Origin: Caballeronia sordidicola
GTDB lineage: Bacteria > Pseudomonadota > Gammaproteobacteria > Burkholderiales > Burkholderiaceae
DNA: 64,000 bases
Reading direction: 5' to 3'
Assembly: GCF_002220365.1 (NCBI RefSeq)
Contig: NZ_MTHB01000275.1
Coordinates: forward strand, 83,792 to 147,791
The notes beneath the pieces are model-generated. The model was not told where the DNA came from and did not search any database. It saw only the letters and a program-made list of their open reading frames with translations. The first letter of the stretch is position 1, and every line of letters begins with the position of its first letter. Below are positions 1 through 8,153 of this stretch, in pieces. The translations under genes were made by a program, and so were the position numbers.

Positions 1-645
1 ACCATTGCGGTCTACGCGCTCCCCGTGATCTTCGCGATCACGCTGCATGAGGCCGCCCATGGTTATGCGGCCCGCCTGCTGGGTGACAACACAGCTTACG
101 TGCTTGGCCGCGTGTCGCTCAATCCAATGCGCCACATTGACCCCGTCGGCACGCTCGCTATTCCGCTGATCCTTTATTTCGTCACCAGCGGCGCGTTCAT
201 GTTCGGTTATGCGAAGCCGGTGCCGGTCGCTTTCGGCAACCTGCGTAATCCGCGCTGGGGCAGCTTGTGGGTTGCGGCTGCCGGACCGGCCAGCAATTTC
301 GTCCAGGCGCTCATCTGGGGTGTGGTCGCGGTGCTGCTGGCATCGTTTAACGTCAGCGAACCGTTTTTTACGCGCATGGCTGCGGCCGGCGTTGGCGTGA
401 ACCTTGTGCTCGGCGTGCTCAATCTTTTTCCCTTGCCGCCGCTCGACGGTGGACGCGTACTGATGGCGCTGCTGCCCGTGCGCGCGTCGATCATGCTGTC
501 GCGGCTTGAACCTTATGGTTTTTTCATCGTGATGGCGCTTGTCATGACCGGCACTTTGACGCGTTTCTGGCTCGGGCCGCTGGTGAGCGCCGGGTATGTC
601 GCGGTGTCGGCCGTCCTGAATCCCCTTGCCTCGCTTTTACAATAA
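1..645 (+). CDS. Site-2 protease family (M50) membrane protein, 5' end outside window
   Basis: Intramembrane zinc metalloprotease-like protein of the M50/S2P superfamily. The zinc-binding HEAAH motif (HExxH) sits about residue 16 of the visible part, inside a hydrophobic segment. A second conserved block, PLPPLDGGRV, near residue 145 supplies the family's third zinc ligand. Several further hydrophobic segments fit a 5-6 helix membrane protein of roughly 215-220 residues. The reading frame is open to base 1, so the true start lies upstream of the window; the GTG at 25 is internal and falls just before the catalytic helix. The stop at 643-645 lies five bases before the trpS start. The substrate is unknown; such small M50 proteins beside trpS are typical of Burkholderiaceae (family knowledge). 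Confident in family, not in role. Confidence 0.85.
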   Translation, partial: TIAVYALPVIFAITLHEAAHGYAARLLGDNTAYVLGRVSLNPMRHIDPVGTLAIPLILYFVTSGAFMFGYAKPVPVAFGNLRNPRWGSLWVAAAGPASNFVQALIWGVVAVLLASFNVSEPFFTRMAAAGVGVNLVLGVLNLFPLPPLDGGRVLMALLPVRASIMLSRLEPYGFFIVMALVMTGTLTRFWLGPLVSAGYVAVSAVLNPLASLLQ

Positions 646-649
646 ATCC

Positions 650-1852
650 ATGTTCCCTGACCGTATCTTCTCCGGCATGCGGCCGACCGGCTCGCTGCAT
701 CTAGGCCACTATCACGGCGTGCTCAAGAATTGGGTGCGGCTGCAGTCCGAGTACCCGTGCTTCTTCGCGGTCGTCGACTGGCATGCGCTGACGACCCACT
801 ACGAAACGCCTGAAGTCATCGAGAAGAACGTCTGGGAAGTGCTGATCGACTGGCTCGCGTCCGGCATCGATCCGGCGCAAGCCACGCTCTTCATCCAGAG
901 CCGCGTGCCGGAACACGCCGAGCTTGCGCTGCTGCTCGGCATGAGCACGCCGCTTGGCTGGCTCGAACGCGTGCCGACCTACAAGGAGCAGATCGAGAAG
1001 CTGAAGGAAAAGGATCTGACGACGTACGGTTTTCTAGGTTATCCGGTGCTGATGGCCGCTGACATTTTGTTGTATCGCGCGTCGCTCGTGCCGGTCGGCG
1101 AGGATCAGGTGCCGCACGTGGAAATGACGCGCGAGATCGCGCGGCGTTTCAATTATCTGTACGGGCGTGAGGCGGATTTCGAAGAGAAGGCGCTCGATGC
1201 CGCGAAGAAACTCGGCGGCAAACGCGCGAAGCTTTATCACGAGCTTCGAGTCGCGTATCAGCAGGAAGGCGACGACGAAGCGCTCGAACAGGCGCGGGCG
1301 ATGTTGCAGGAATCGCAGAGTCTGTCCATGAACGATCGCGAACGGCTGTTTGGTTATCTGGAAGGCGCTCGCAAGATCATCCTGGTCGAGCCGCAGGCGC
1401 TGCTGACCGAAGCGTCACGCATGCCGGGACTCGATGGCGCGAAAATGTCGAAGTCGTATGGCAACACCATCGGCCTGCGTGAAGACGCCGAGACCATCAC
1501 GAAGAAAGTGCGCACCATGCCGACCGATCCGGCGCGGGTTCGCCGCACCGATCCAGGCGATCCGGACAAATGCCCGGTGTGGCAACTGCATCAGGTCTAT
1601 ACCGACGAAACCACGCACAAGTGGGTGCAGACGAACTGCCGCAGCGCGGGAATTGGCTGCCTCGAATGCAAGCAGCCGGTGATCGAAGGCATTTTGCGCG
1701 AGCAGCAACCCATGCTGGAACGCGCGCAGAAATACATGGACGATCCGTCGCTGTTGCGCGCGATCGTGGCTGACGGTTGCGACAAGGCGCGCAAGTTCGC
1801 GGTGGAGACCATGCGCGACGTCCGCGACGCGATGGGCCTCTCGTATAACTGA
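650..1852 (+). CDS. trpS: Tryptophan--tRNA ligase
   Basis: Class I aminoacyl-tRNA synthetase that charges tRNA-Trp in the cytoplasm. The HIGH-type signature appears as GSLHLGHYHG near residue 15. The KMSKS loop appears as KMSKSYGN near residue 265. At 400 residues the protein is longer than the E. coli enzyme (about 334); the extra charged segment around residues 180-240 is, from memory, a feature of the Burkholderia form. I chose the ATG at 650 because the product then begins MFPDRIFSGM, with the conserved strand directly at the N-terminus. An in-frame TTG at 626 lies within the preceding M50 gene and is unlikely. It forms part of a tight plus-strand run with the M50 gene and the methyltransferase that follows 9 bases later. 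Confidence 0.96.
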   Translation: MFPDRIFSGMRPTGSLHLGHYHGVLKNWVRLQSEYPCFFAVVDWHALTTHYETPEVIEKNVWEVLIDWLASGIDPAQATLFIQSRVPEHAELALLLGMSTPLGWLERVPTYKEQIEKLKEKDLTTYGFLGYPVLMAADILLYRASLVPVGEDQVPHVEMTREIARRFNYLYGREADFEEKALDAAKKLGGKRAKLYHELRVAYQQEGDDEALEQARAMLQESQSLSMNDRERLFGYLEGARKIILVEPQALLTEASRMPGLDGAKMSKSYGNTIGLREDAETITKKVRTMPTDPARVRRTDPGDPDKCPVWQLHQVYTDETTHKWVQTNCRSAGIGCLECKQPVIEGILREQQPMLERAQKYMDDPSLLRAIVADGCDKARKFAVETMRDVRDAMGLSYN

Positions 1853-1861
1853 TGAAACGCG

Positions 1862-2494
1862 ATGTCAGCGCCTGAACAGTCAGCTACGCAGTCACCTACG
1901 CCGCCCACGCCACCCACCACCGCCAGTGCATGGATCGAGAAATGGTCGCATCTGGTGGAGCAGGGCGGCGCGGTGCTCGACGTTGCATCGGGTAATGGCC
2001 GACATGCGCGTCATTTCGCGTTACGCGGGCATCCGGTGCTGGCGCTGGATCGCGATGAAATCGCCTTGGCGAACCTCGCTGCCGTGCAGCATGTGAGCAC
2101 GCGTTGCGCCGATCTGGAAAACGCAAGCTGGCCACTGCGGGAGGATGAGAAATTCGCCGCGGTCCTGGTGACGAATTACCTTCATCGTCCCTTATTTCCC
2201 CTTTTATTCGATGCCCTCGCGCCAGGCGGCGTCCTGCTGTACGAGACCTTCGCGGCGGGCAACGAGCGTTTTGGCAAGCCGTCGAATCCGGACTTCCTGC
2301 TCAATCCTGGCGAACTGCTCGACGCCGTGCGGGGCCGGTTGCGCGTCATCGCTTATCAGGATGGATTTATCAACGTGCCGCGCGCATCCTGCGTGCAGCG
2401 CATCGTCGCTGCCGCCCCGTTGCGGCCCATGCCAACAGGCCTTACGGAACGTAACAATGCGGCAGGTCCCGTTCGTTACGTACTGCAGGGCTAA
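1862..2494 (+). CDS. Class I SAM-dependent methyltransferase
   Basis: Predicted cytoplasmic methyltransferase of 210 residues with a Rossmann-like fold. Motif I, VLDVASGNGRHARHFA (about residues 38-53), is the SAM-binding glycine loop. VLALDRDEIAL follows with the acidic residue that usually contacts the ribose of SAM. VLVTNYLHRPLF around residue 103 matches the motif after strand 4. The first 20 residues are Pro/Thr/Ser-rich and probably disordered. The layout recalls the small TehB/tellurite-resistance-like methyltransferases, but nothing in the sequence identifies a substrate. It starts 9 bases after the trpS stop and is followed 42 bases later by dapA, so co-transcription is likely. Confidence 0.85.
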   Translation: MSAPEQSATQSPTPPTPPTTASAWIEKWSHLVEQGGAVLDVASGNGRHARHFALRGHPVLALDRDEIALANLAAVQHVSTRCADLENASWPLREDEKFAAVLVTNYLHRPLFPLLFDALAPGGVLLYETFAAGNERFGKPSNPDFLLNPGELLDAVRGRLRVIAYQDGFINVPRASCVQRIVAAAPLRPMPTGLTERNNAAGPVRYVLQG

Positions 2495-2536
2495 TCCGCT
2501 ACAATCGCGGTTTACCGACCAATTTCATAGCGTTTC

Positions 2537-3442
2537 ATGACAAACGGAACACACGGCGGCATCCAGATCCGCGGCAGCATTCCTGCCATCGTCACCCCGA
2601 TGCACGAGGACGGTAGTCTCGATCTGCCGGCGTTTCGAAAACTGATCGACTGGCATGTTGAAGAGGGTACGAACGGCCTCGTCGTGGTCGGCACCAGCGG
2701 CGAATCGGCCACGCTGTCAGTGGACGAACACATCCTGATGGTGAAAACCGCTGTCGAACACACGGCCAAGCGCTTTCCGATTATCGCCGGCGCGGGGGGC
2801 AACTCCACGTCCGAAGCGGTAGAGTTGGCAAAAGCGGCCAAGGAAGTGGGCGCCGACGCGACGCTGCAAGTAGTTCCTTACTACAACAAGCCGACGCAAG
2901 AAGGCATGTACCAGCACTTCCGCCGAATCGCCGAATCCGTCGACCTGCCCGTCATCCTGTATAACGTTCCGGGCCGCACCGTCGCCGACATGAACCACGA
3001 CACCGTGCTGCGTCTCGCCGACGTGCCGGGCATCGTGGGCGTGAAAGAGGCAACGGGCAATATCGACCGTGCGGCAAACCTGATCAAGTACGCGCCGGCG
3101 CATTTTGCGATTTACAGCGGTGACGATCCGACCGCGATCGCGTTGATGCTGCTCGGTGGCCACGGCAATATTTCGGTGACCGCGAACGTCGCGCCAAGAG
3201 CAATGAGCGAACTCTGCCGCGCGGCGCTTGCGGGCGACGCGATCACCGCGCGCAAGATTCACCTCAGCTTGCTGTCGCTTCACAAGCAGATGTTTTGCGA
3301 GTCGAATCCGATCCCCGCGAAGTGGGCGCTTGCTGCGCTTGGGCGCATGGAAAGCGGGATTCGCCTTCCGCTGACGCCGCTCGACGCGCGCTATCACGAC
3401 GCCGTACGCGACGCGTTGCGCGAAACAGGACTTCTGGCCTGA
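2537..3442 (+). CDS. dapA: 4-hydroxy-tetrahydrodipicolinate synthase
   Basis: Condenses pyruvate with aspartate semialdehyde, the first committed step of the diaminopimelate/lysine pathway. It is a TIM-barrel Schiff-base lyase of 301 residues, the usual family length. GTSGESATL near residue 53 is the family's first signature. YNVPGRT near residue 142 carries the catalytic tyrosine. VGVKEATGN near residue 170 carries the Schiff-base lysine. The ATG at 2537 gives the extra GGIQIRGSIPAIVTPM start common in Burkholderia. A weak 7-bp hairpin (3477-3494) lies downstream before bamC. The aspartokinase lysC of the same pathway is in this window at about 30 kb. The dapA-bamC order is conserved in many proteobacteria. 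Confidence 0.97.
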   Translation: MTNGTHGGIQIRGSIPAIVTPMHEDGSLDLPAFRKLIDWHVEEGTNGLVVVGTSGESATLSVDEHILMVKTAVEHTAKRFPIIAGAGGNSTSEAVELAKAAKEVGADATLQVVPYYNKPTQEGMYQHFRRIAESVDLPVILYNVPGRTVADMNHDTVLRLADVPGIVGVKEATGNIDRAANLIKYAPAHFAIYSGDDPTAIALMLLGGHGNISVTANVAPRAMSELCRAALAGDAITARKIHLSLLSLHKQMFCESNPIPAKWALAALGRMESGIRLPLTPLDARYHDAVRDALRETGLLA

Positions 3443-3606
3443 CGGCCGGCGGCGGGGCGCCTTTAAAACACGCGCCCCACTGCAAATGCAGTGGTTTCGG
3501 CCTTATTACCATTTGGCCAGCCAGCGAGTGTCATCAACCTGTCGTTCATCGACCCGTTCCCGGCTTAGCTTCCAGGCAACGCGCATTCAGCATCACGAAG
3601 GACCTC

Positions 3607-4749
3607 ATGAAACGTTCCGCCTTATTCAATCACGCTCGCACCCTGAGCGTGCTGTCGCTTGGAATCGGCACGCTGATCTCGCTTGCCGGTTGTGACACTT
3701 TGAACGACTGGCTCGCGCCGGATCGGGTCAATTACAAGGGTGCTGAAACGGCGCCTACGCTGACCGTCCCATCGGACCTGAGCACAGGGGACATCAGCCA
3801 GCGCTATGCCGCACCGCCCAAGCTGAATACGCTTGGCGGCGCTGCTCCGCGCGCGCTTACGCCCGCAGGCAATGCAACAGTAGGCGTGCCGAGCCCGCAG
3901 GATCCGTTCGGCATGCACGTGGAGCGTGACGGCGATCGCCGCTGGCTAGTCGTCGATGGCCGTTCCCCCGATCAGCTCTGGCCGCAGTTGCAGGAGTTCT
4001 GGGAAGAGAACGGTTTCACGCTCAAGACTGATGCCGCTGCTACCGGCATCATGACGACCGACTGGGCTGAAAATCGCGCGAACATTCCGGACGACTGGTT
4101 CAGGAAGAGCATTGGCAAGCTGGTCGACTTCGCCTATTCATCGGGTACGCGCGATCAGTTCCGTACGCTGGTCGAGCGCGGTGCGAGCGGTTCCACCGAC
4201 ATCTCCATCAGCCACAGTGCGATGGAAGAAATGCTGACGGGTCAGGACAAGACCTCGTCGAAATGGGTCGAGCGGCCGCGCAATCCCGCACTTGAAGCCG
4301 CGTTTCTTGCGAAGCTGATGGAGAAGTTCGGCCTCACCGACGCGCAGGCGAAGCAACTGTTGACCGATGCACGTCCGGCGACTGCAACGGCCACGGTAGA
4401 TCCGACGGGTGGTTCGTCCACCCTCGATCTCTCCGAGCCATTCGACAGCGCTTGGCTGCGTGTAGGCCTGGCACTCGACCGGACCAACTTTACCGTCGAC
4501 AACCGGGATCGCGCGAAGGGCCTGTATTACGTTCGCTTCTCGGACTCCATGCAGGAGTTGAAAAAGGACGGTTTGCTCGGCAAGTTCTTTGGCGGCGGCA
4601 CGCCCAAGCCAGCGCGCGAGTTCATGGTCAACGTACGTCCGAAGGCCGACACGATCACGCAGATTGCCGTGGTCGACGCCAACGGCCAAGTGGATACATC
4701 GACCGACGCGCAGCGAATTGTCGCGTTGTTGCACGCGCAGTTGAACTAG
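3607..4749 (+). CDS. bamC: Outer membrane protein assembly factor BamC (lipoprotein)
   Basis: Lipoprotein component of the BAM complex that inserts beta-barrel proteins into the outer membrane (formerly NlpB/DapX). The start at 3607 gives MKRSALFNH, a hydrophobic stretch and the lipobox SLAGC, so the mature protein should begin at Cys29 and be lipid-modified. An unstructured segment (DWLAPDRVNYKGAE) follows, matching the part of BamC that binds BamD. Two helix-grip domains then occupy about residues 110-230 and 265-380. The frame is open upstream to 3295 inside dapA, but that would bury the signal peptide and is rejected. The length of 380 residues is normal for beta-proteobacteria. Confidence 0.93.
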   Translation: MKRSALFNHARTLSVLSLGIGTLISLAGCDTLNDWLAPDRVNYKGAETAPTLTVPSDLSTGDISQRYAAPPKLNTLGGAAPRALTPAGNATVGVPSPQDPFGMHVERDGDRRWLVVDGRSPDQLWPQLQEFWEENGFTLKTDAAATGIMTTDWAENRANIPDDWFRKSIGKLVDFAYSSGTRDQFRTLVERGASGSTDISISHSAMEEMLTGQDKTSSKWVERPRNPALEAAFLAKLMEKFGLTDAQAKQLLTDARPATATATVDPTGGSSTLDLSEPFDSAWLRVGLALDRTNFTVDNRDRAKGLYYVRFSDSMQELKKDGLLGKFFGGGTPKPAREFMVNVRPKADTITQIAVVDANGQVDTSTDAQRIVALLHAQLN

Positions 4750-4759
4750 GTTTTCGCCG

Positions 4760-5533
4760 ATGCGTTTTGCCAGTCTCGGCAGCGGCAGCGAAGGCAATGC
4801 GTTGCTGGTCGAGTCGGTCAGCGGCACGACCAGCACGCGCGTGCTGCTGGATTGTGGATTTTCCGCGAAGGAAGTCGAGCGGCGCCTGGCGCGGCTCGAC
4901 GTGCGGGCAGACCAGATCGACGCCATTCTTATCACGCATGAGCATGCGGATCACATTGGCGGCGCGCTGACGCTGGCGCGCAAATGGTCTATTCCGCTGC
5001 ACATGAGTTGGGGCACCGCACGCGCAGTCGGCGCCGATGACGCGCCGGTCGACCTTCGTGTGCTCTGGGGCGACGAGAGCGTGATGGTAGGGGACCTGGA
5101 AGTGCTCCCTTACACTGTGCCCCACGACGCACGCGAGCCTCTCCAGTACGTGTTCTCGGACGGCGCGAGCCGTTTGGGCGTCCTGACGGATGTCGGGGGC
5201 GCTACTGCCCACATCACGAATGTATTGAGCGGTTGCGATGCTTTGGTACTCGAATCGAATCACGATGTCGGGATGCTCGCGACAAGCCGCTATCCGGCGT
5301 CGCTCAAGGCGCGCATTGGCGGAATGCATGGACACCTGAACAACGACGCCGCAGCAGGGATTCTCGCAGCGCTCGATCGATCGAAGCTGCGTCATCTGGT
5401 GGCCGCTCATCTGAGTCGGGAGAACAACCTGCCCGAGTTGGCCCAGGCAGCGCTCGCCGCCGTGCTGGGCGGCACTCCGGCCGATATCGTGGTCGCTACG
5501 CAAGCCGACGGCTTCGACTGGCTGTCGTTATGA
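4760..5533 (+). CDS. MBL-fold metallo-hydrolase (YycJ/VicX-like)
   Basis: Metallo-beta-lactamase-fold hydrolase of 257 residues. The dinuclear zinc motif HxHxDH is plain at THEHADHIGG near residue 55. RFASLGSGSEGNALLVE at the N-terminus is characteristic of the YycJ/VicX group. Further metal ligands are expected at PHDA (near 118), DVGG and HLNND (near 192). Its substrate in beta-proteobacteria is not known; related proteins have been linked to DNA processing and wall metabolism in Gram-positives, which is only a family hint here. It starts 10 bases after the bamC stop, so it is in the same transcript, and a strong bidirectional terminator lies about 100 bases downstream. Confidence 0.9.
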   Translation: MRFASLGSGSEGNALLVESVSGTTSTRVLLDCGFSAKEVERRLARLDVRADQIDAILITHEHADHIGGALTLARKWSIPLHMSWGTARAVGADDAPVDLRVLWGDESVMVGDLEVLPYTVPHDAREPLQYVFSDGASRLGVLTDVGGATAHITNVLSGCDALVLESNHDVGMLATSRYPASLKARIGGMHGHLNNDAAAGILAALDRSKLRHLVAAHLSRENNLPELAQAALAAVLGGTPADIVVATQADGFDWLSL

Positions 5534-5629
5534 AATCAGTCTACGTTTCCCTATAAGCGCTGCACCAAGCGCTGCATCACGCCGCATTTAGGCAAATCCG
5601 CGTATTCACATCAAGAACCAGCAGACGTA

Positions 5630-5657
5630 AAAAAACCGGCCCGAGGGCCGGTTTTTT
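5630..5657. terminator. Bidirectional intrinsic terminator
   Basis: A 12-bp stem (5630-5641 with 5646-5657) with a CGAG loop is flanked by an A run on one side and a T run on the other. It can end both the plus-strand dapA-bamC-MBL run and the minus-strand lipoprotein gene. Confidence 0.85.
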
Positions 5658-5763
5658 CATAAGCCTCCCAGAATGACTTCCTGCGAGGCTTATTGCGGAG
5701 GCTTCGTTTTCAACTAAATGATCCAGCTAAAAAGAGCGGAAAACTAGGCCCCTGACTAGGTGC

Positions 5764-6027
5764 TTACTGGCTTGCGCCCGAAGCAGGAGCAGCTGCAGAA
5801 GCTGCGTCGGTTGCCGATGCAGCAGCCGCAGTTGCGTCGCTTGCAGCAGCCGTAGCGCTCGAAGCTGCGTCGCTAGCAGCAGCTGCAGAATCCGAAGCAG
5901 CAGCAGCAGGTGCCGAAGCAGCCGAGGTATCGCTAGCAGCGCCCGGAGCAGCCGTATCGCTAGACTTGTTGCATGCAGCAAGAGCAACAGCAGCCAACAG
6001 GGATGCTACGAGGAGAGATTTCTTCAT
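5764..6027 (-). CDS. Small Ala/Ser-rich lipoprotein
   Basis: An 87-residue exported protein of unknown function. The N-terminus MKKSLLVASLLAAVALAAC is a lipoprotein signal with lipobox ALAAC, giving Cys19 as the lipidated residue. The rest (about 68 residues) consists almost entirely of Ala and Ser with scattered Asp, Thr and Pro, built from imperfect AASDAA/ASDTSA units, so it looks like an unfolded, mildly acidic tether. I chose the ATG at 6027 because AAAGGA lies 7 bases upstream; the in-frame GTG at 6033 almost abuts that site. It stands alone between the terminator and an upstream gap of about 230 bases. Similar Ala-rich small lipoproteins are common in Burkholderia genomes and are annotated as hypothetical. 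Confidence 0.75.
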   Translation of the reverse strand: MKKSLLVASLLAAVALAACNKSSDTAAPGAASDTSAASAPAAAASDSAAAASDAASSATAAASDATAAAASATDAASAAAPASGASQ

Positions 6028-6255
6028 GATCACGTCCTTTTATGGTTAAAGGTAAGCAACAGCGCAAAGTACCGGTAATGTGTGCTCCAACACCGACCCG
6101 GGCCGTTGTGGACTCACATTATGTATGTCTGTGAGACTTCCTACGGCTTGGGCGGAAATTATATGCACTTTCGTATCGACCGTCGATAAATGCGGGGCCA
6201 ATACGTTGTCTTTCTCATACATTTCAACCCACGGAACAGCAAGACAGGCCAAACA

Positions 6256-7485
6256 CTAGGCGTTTGCGTCGACTTGTATCCAGCCCGCACAATACCACTC
6301 GTGTAGTAGCACTGTCATTGACGAATCGCCTGAGAGTGTTACAAAGCGTTTCCCCTCCAAATAACGTTTGTCGGCGAGTTCAGGAAGCCATTTCCTGAGC
6401 TTTCCCGACATTAAATCCGGCTCGCCATTCATAAAATAAGCGTGCTTGTCATAAAGCAGCACGGTCTTTTTATCGAGCTTCAAACCAGACTGTTTCGCGC
6501 GTTCGATAAACCGATTCTCATTCAAAGGGCGGTGCGGCGGATCAAATACGACATTCGGCTTCGGTTCGCTCAGGTACGTTCCGAGAAACGAAGCAACGTC
6601 CTTCTCATCCCATTCAATGTTCGCAAGGATCGCGCCAACCCGCTCGATCATGAGCGGTGGCAGCAATGCCGGGTGGCTGACCGCCGGCTGAGCCGGGTCA
6701 CGGTAGCGCTGGACACCCTTGGCGCTCTTCGCACCAGCGCTGTGGGCGTCGTCCAGCCGCTCCGCGAGGTGATAGAGGAATTGGCCTGACAGTTCGCTTG
6801 CAGAAGGCGCCCTGAAGCCGATTGAGGCGGTCATACATTCACCTTCAGCGACGCCGTCATGGGCGATGTGAGGCGGCAAATAAAGCATGTCGCCCGGTTC
6901 CAGCACCCACTCCTCTTCCGCTTCGAAGTGCTGTAAAACTTTCAACGGCAACCCCTCTTTTAGCGAGAGATCGCGCTGCGCGCCGAAGCGCCAGCGCCGT
7001 TTGCCGTGCACCTGAAGCAGGAAGACGTCATAGGAATCGAAATGCGCGCCCACGCCGCCGCCGTCGGTGGCGTACGAAATCATGAGATCGTCGACGCGGG
7101 CGTCAGGGATGAAACGGAAGCGGTCGAGCAGCGCGCGGGCACGGTCGTCGTGCAGGTTCACCCCTTGCACGAGTAATGTCCAGTCACGCTTTTTCACAGA
7201 TGGCAATTCATCGGGCGCAAAAGGCCCGTGCTCCATTGCCCAGGACTTGCGAAAATGCGTGATGAGGCGCGATTCTGCGTCTTCGCTATCGGCGAGTTCG
7301 AACAGTTCGTCGCGGGTTAGCGGCGCTTGAATGTCAGGAATCGCCTGACGGATCAGGAGCGGCTTTTTCTGCCAGTACCGGCGCATGAATTGCGCAGGCG
7401 TGAGGTTACCGAGCAGGGTTGCAGGTTCGTCGGGAAGCGGCACCGCGAAAGGACGGGAGGGAACGTTAGGGGACCGCGCTGGCAT
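6256..7485 (-). CDS. JmjC/cupin-domain ribosomal oxygenase (YcfD/RoxA-like)
   Basis: Fe(II)/2-oxoglutarate-dependent oxygenase of 409 residues. The first 40 or so residues lead into a typical YcfD start (LGNLTPAQFMRRYWQKKPLL). The iron-binding HxD pair is visible in GVGAHFDSYDVFLLQ at about residue 150, with the distal histidine in YLPPHIAHDG near residue 205. In E. coli the homologue hydroxylates an arginine of ribosomal protein L16, so the same role is likely but inferred. A helical dimerisation segment and a C-terminal winged-helix-like part follow the cupin core, as in the family. The gene is divergent from slyD with only 33 bases between start codons, so the two promoters must overlap. 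Confidence 0.88.
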   Translation of the reverse strand: MPARSPNVPSRPFAVPLPDEPATLLGNLTPAQFMRRYWQKKPLLIRQAIPDIQAPLTRDELFELADSEDAESRLITHFRKSWAMEHGPFAPDELPSVKKRDWTLLVQGVNLHDDRARALLDRFRFIPDARVDDLMISYATDGGGVGAHFDSYDVFLLQVHGKRRWRFGAQRDLSLKEGLPLKVLQHFEAEEEWVLEPGDMLYLPPHIAHDGVAEGECMTASIGFRAPSASELSGQFLYHLAERLDDAHSAGAKSAKGVQRYRDPAQPAVSHPALLPPLMIERVGAILANIEWDEKDVASFLGTYLSEPKPNVVFDPPHRPLNENRFIERAKQSGLKLDKKTVLLYDKHAYFMNGEPDLMSGKLRKWLPELADKRYLEGKRFVTLSGDSSMTVLLHEWYCAGWIQVDANA

Positions 7486-7487
7486 CG

Positions 7488-7493
7488 TATAAT
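7488..7493 (+). promoter_or_regulatory. -10 element (TATAAT) for slyD
   Basis: A perfect TATAAT lies in the 33-base gap between two divergent start codons, 26 bases before the slyD ATG. No good -35 hexamer is seen at the expected spacing inside the neighbouring coding region. Confidence 0.5.
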
Positions 7494-7518
7494 TGAGGCT
7501 TGTATCTTGGAGAATCCA

Positions 7519-8058
7519 ATGAAAATCGCAAAAGACACCGTCGTATCAGTAGCCTATAAGCTCTCGGACGCTCATGGCAATCTGATCGAGGAAAGCGACG
7601 AGCCGATGGTCTATCTGCACGGCGGCTATGATGGCACGTTCCCCAAGATCGAGGAAGCACTCGACGGTCAGGAAGCAGGCTATCAAACCCAGTTGCAACT
7701 CGAACCGCAGGATGCGTTCGGTGAGTACGATCCCGATCTCGTGAAAGTCGAGGCGCGCGGCCGGTTTCCAGAACCGCTCGAAGTCGGCATGCAGTTTGAA
7801 GGTACCCCGGAAGACGGCGAGGACGAACTCGATTCGCTGATCTACACGGTCACCGATGTGGCGGAAGATAAAGTCGTGCTCGACGGCAATCATCCGCTAG
7901 CGGGTATGGCTCTGCGTTTCGCGCTGAACGTGCAGGAGGTCCGCGAAGCCACCGAGGACGAGAAGGAACATCAGCACGCGCATGGTCTCGACGGTCTTGA
8001 AGTCCTCGACGAGGACGACGAAGAGCCGGGCAAGGACGCTGGCCCGACCTTGCATTGA
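7519..8058 (+). CDS. FKBP-type peptidyl-prolyl cis-trans isomerase, SlyD-like
   Basis: Prolyl isomerase and chaperone of the SlyD/FKBP family, 179 residues, cytosolic. The N-terminus MKIAKDTVVSVAYKL, then YLHGG and the QDAFGEYDPDLV block, are characteristic of SlyD, whose insert-in-flap domain (about residues 75-130) acts as a chaperone. The C-terminal tail has a few histidines (EHQHAHG) followed by a very acidic stretch (EVLDEDDEEPGKD). It lacks the long His/Cys-rich nickel-binding tail of E. coli SlyD, so a role in nickel delivery is doubtful. I placed the start at 7519: GGAG lies a few bases upstream, and the frame that continues leftwards lies inside the divergent oxygenase gene. Confidence 0.92.
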   Translation: MKIAKDTVVSVAYKLSDAHGNLIEESDEPMVYLHGGYDGTFPKIEEALDGQEAGYQTQLQLEPQDAFGEYDPDLVKVEARGRFPEPLEVGMQFEGTPEDGEDELDSLIYTVTDVAEDKVVLDGNHPLAGMALRFALNVQEVREATEDEKEHQHAHGLDGLEVLDEDDEEPGKDAGPTLH

Positions 8059-8088
8059 GGCGTGTGCAGGGGTTGAGTCAAGCGATGT

Positions 8089-8124
8089 GAAACAAGGCGC
8101 AGGCAGGTTGCTGCGCCTTGTTTC
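8089..8124. terminator. Terminator between convergent genes
   Basis: A perfect 14-bp stem (8089-8102 with 8111-8124) and an 8-base loop lie 30 bases after slyD and 30 bases before the end of the convergent gene. T-rich sequence follows on the plus strand. It probably serves both genes. Confidence 0.75.
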
Positions 8125-8153
8125 ATTTCGCGCCGGTTGATTCGTGGGCGGGT

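Noticed and set aside
5727..5987. Leu-rich minus-strand open frame
   Set aside because: Alternative frame of the Ala/Ser-codon repeats of the lipoprotein; no start signal or family features.
6046..6252. 68-residue minus-strand open frame
   Set aside because: No ribosome-binding site, no family resemblance, and it lies in the likely promoter region of the small lipoprotein.
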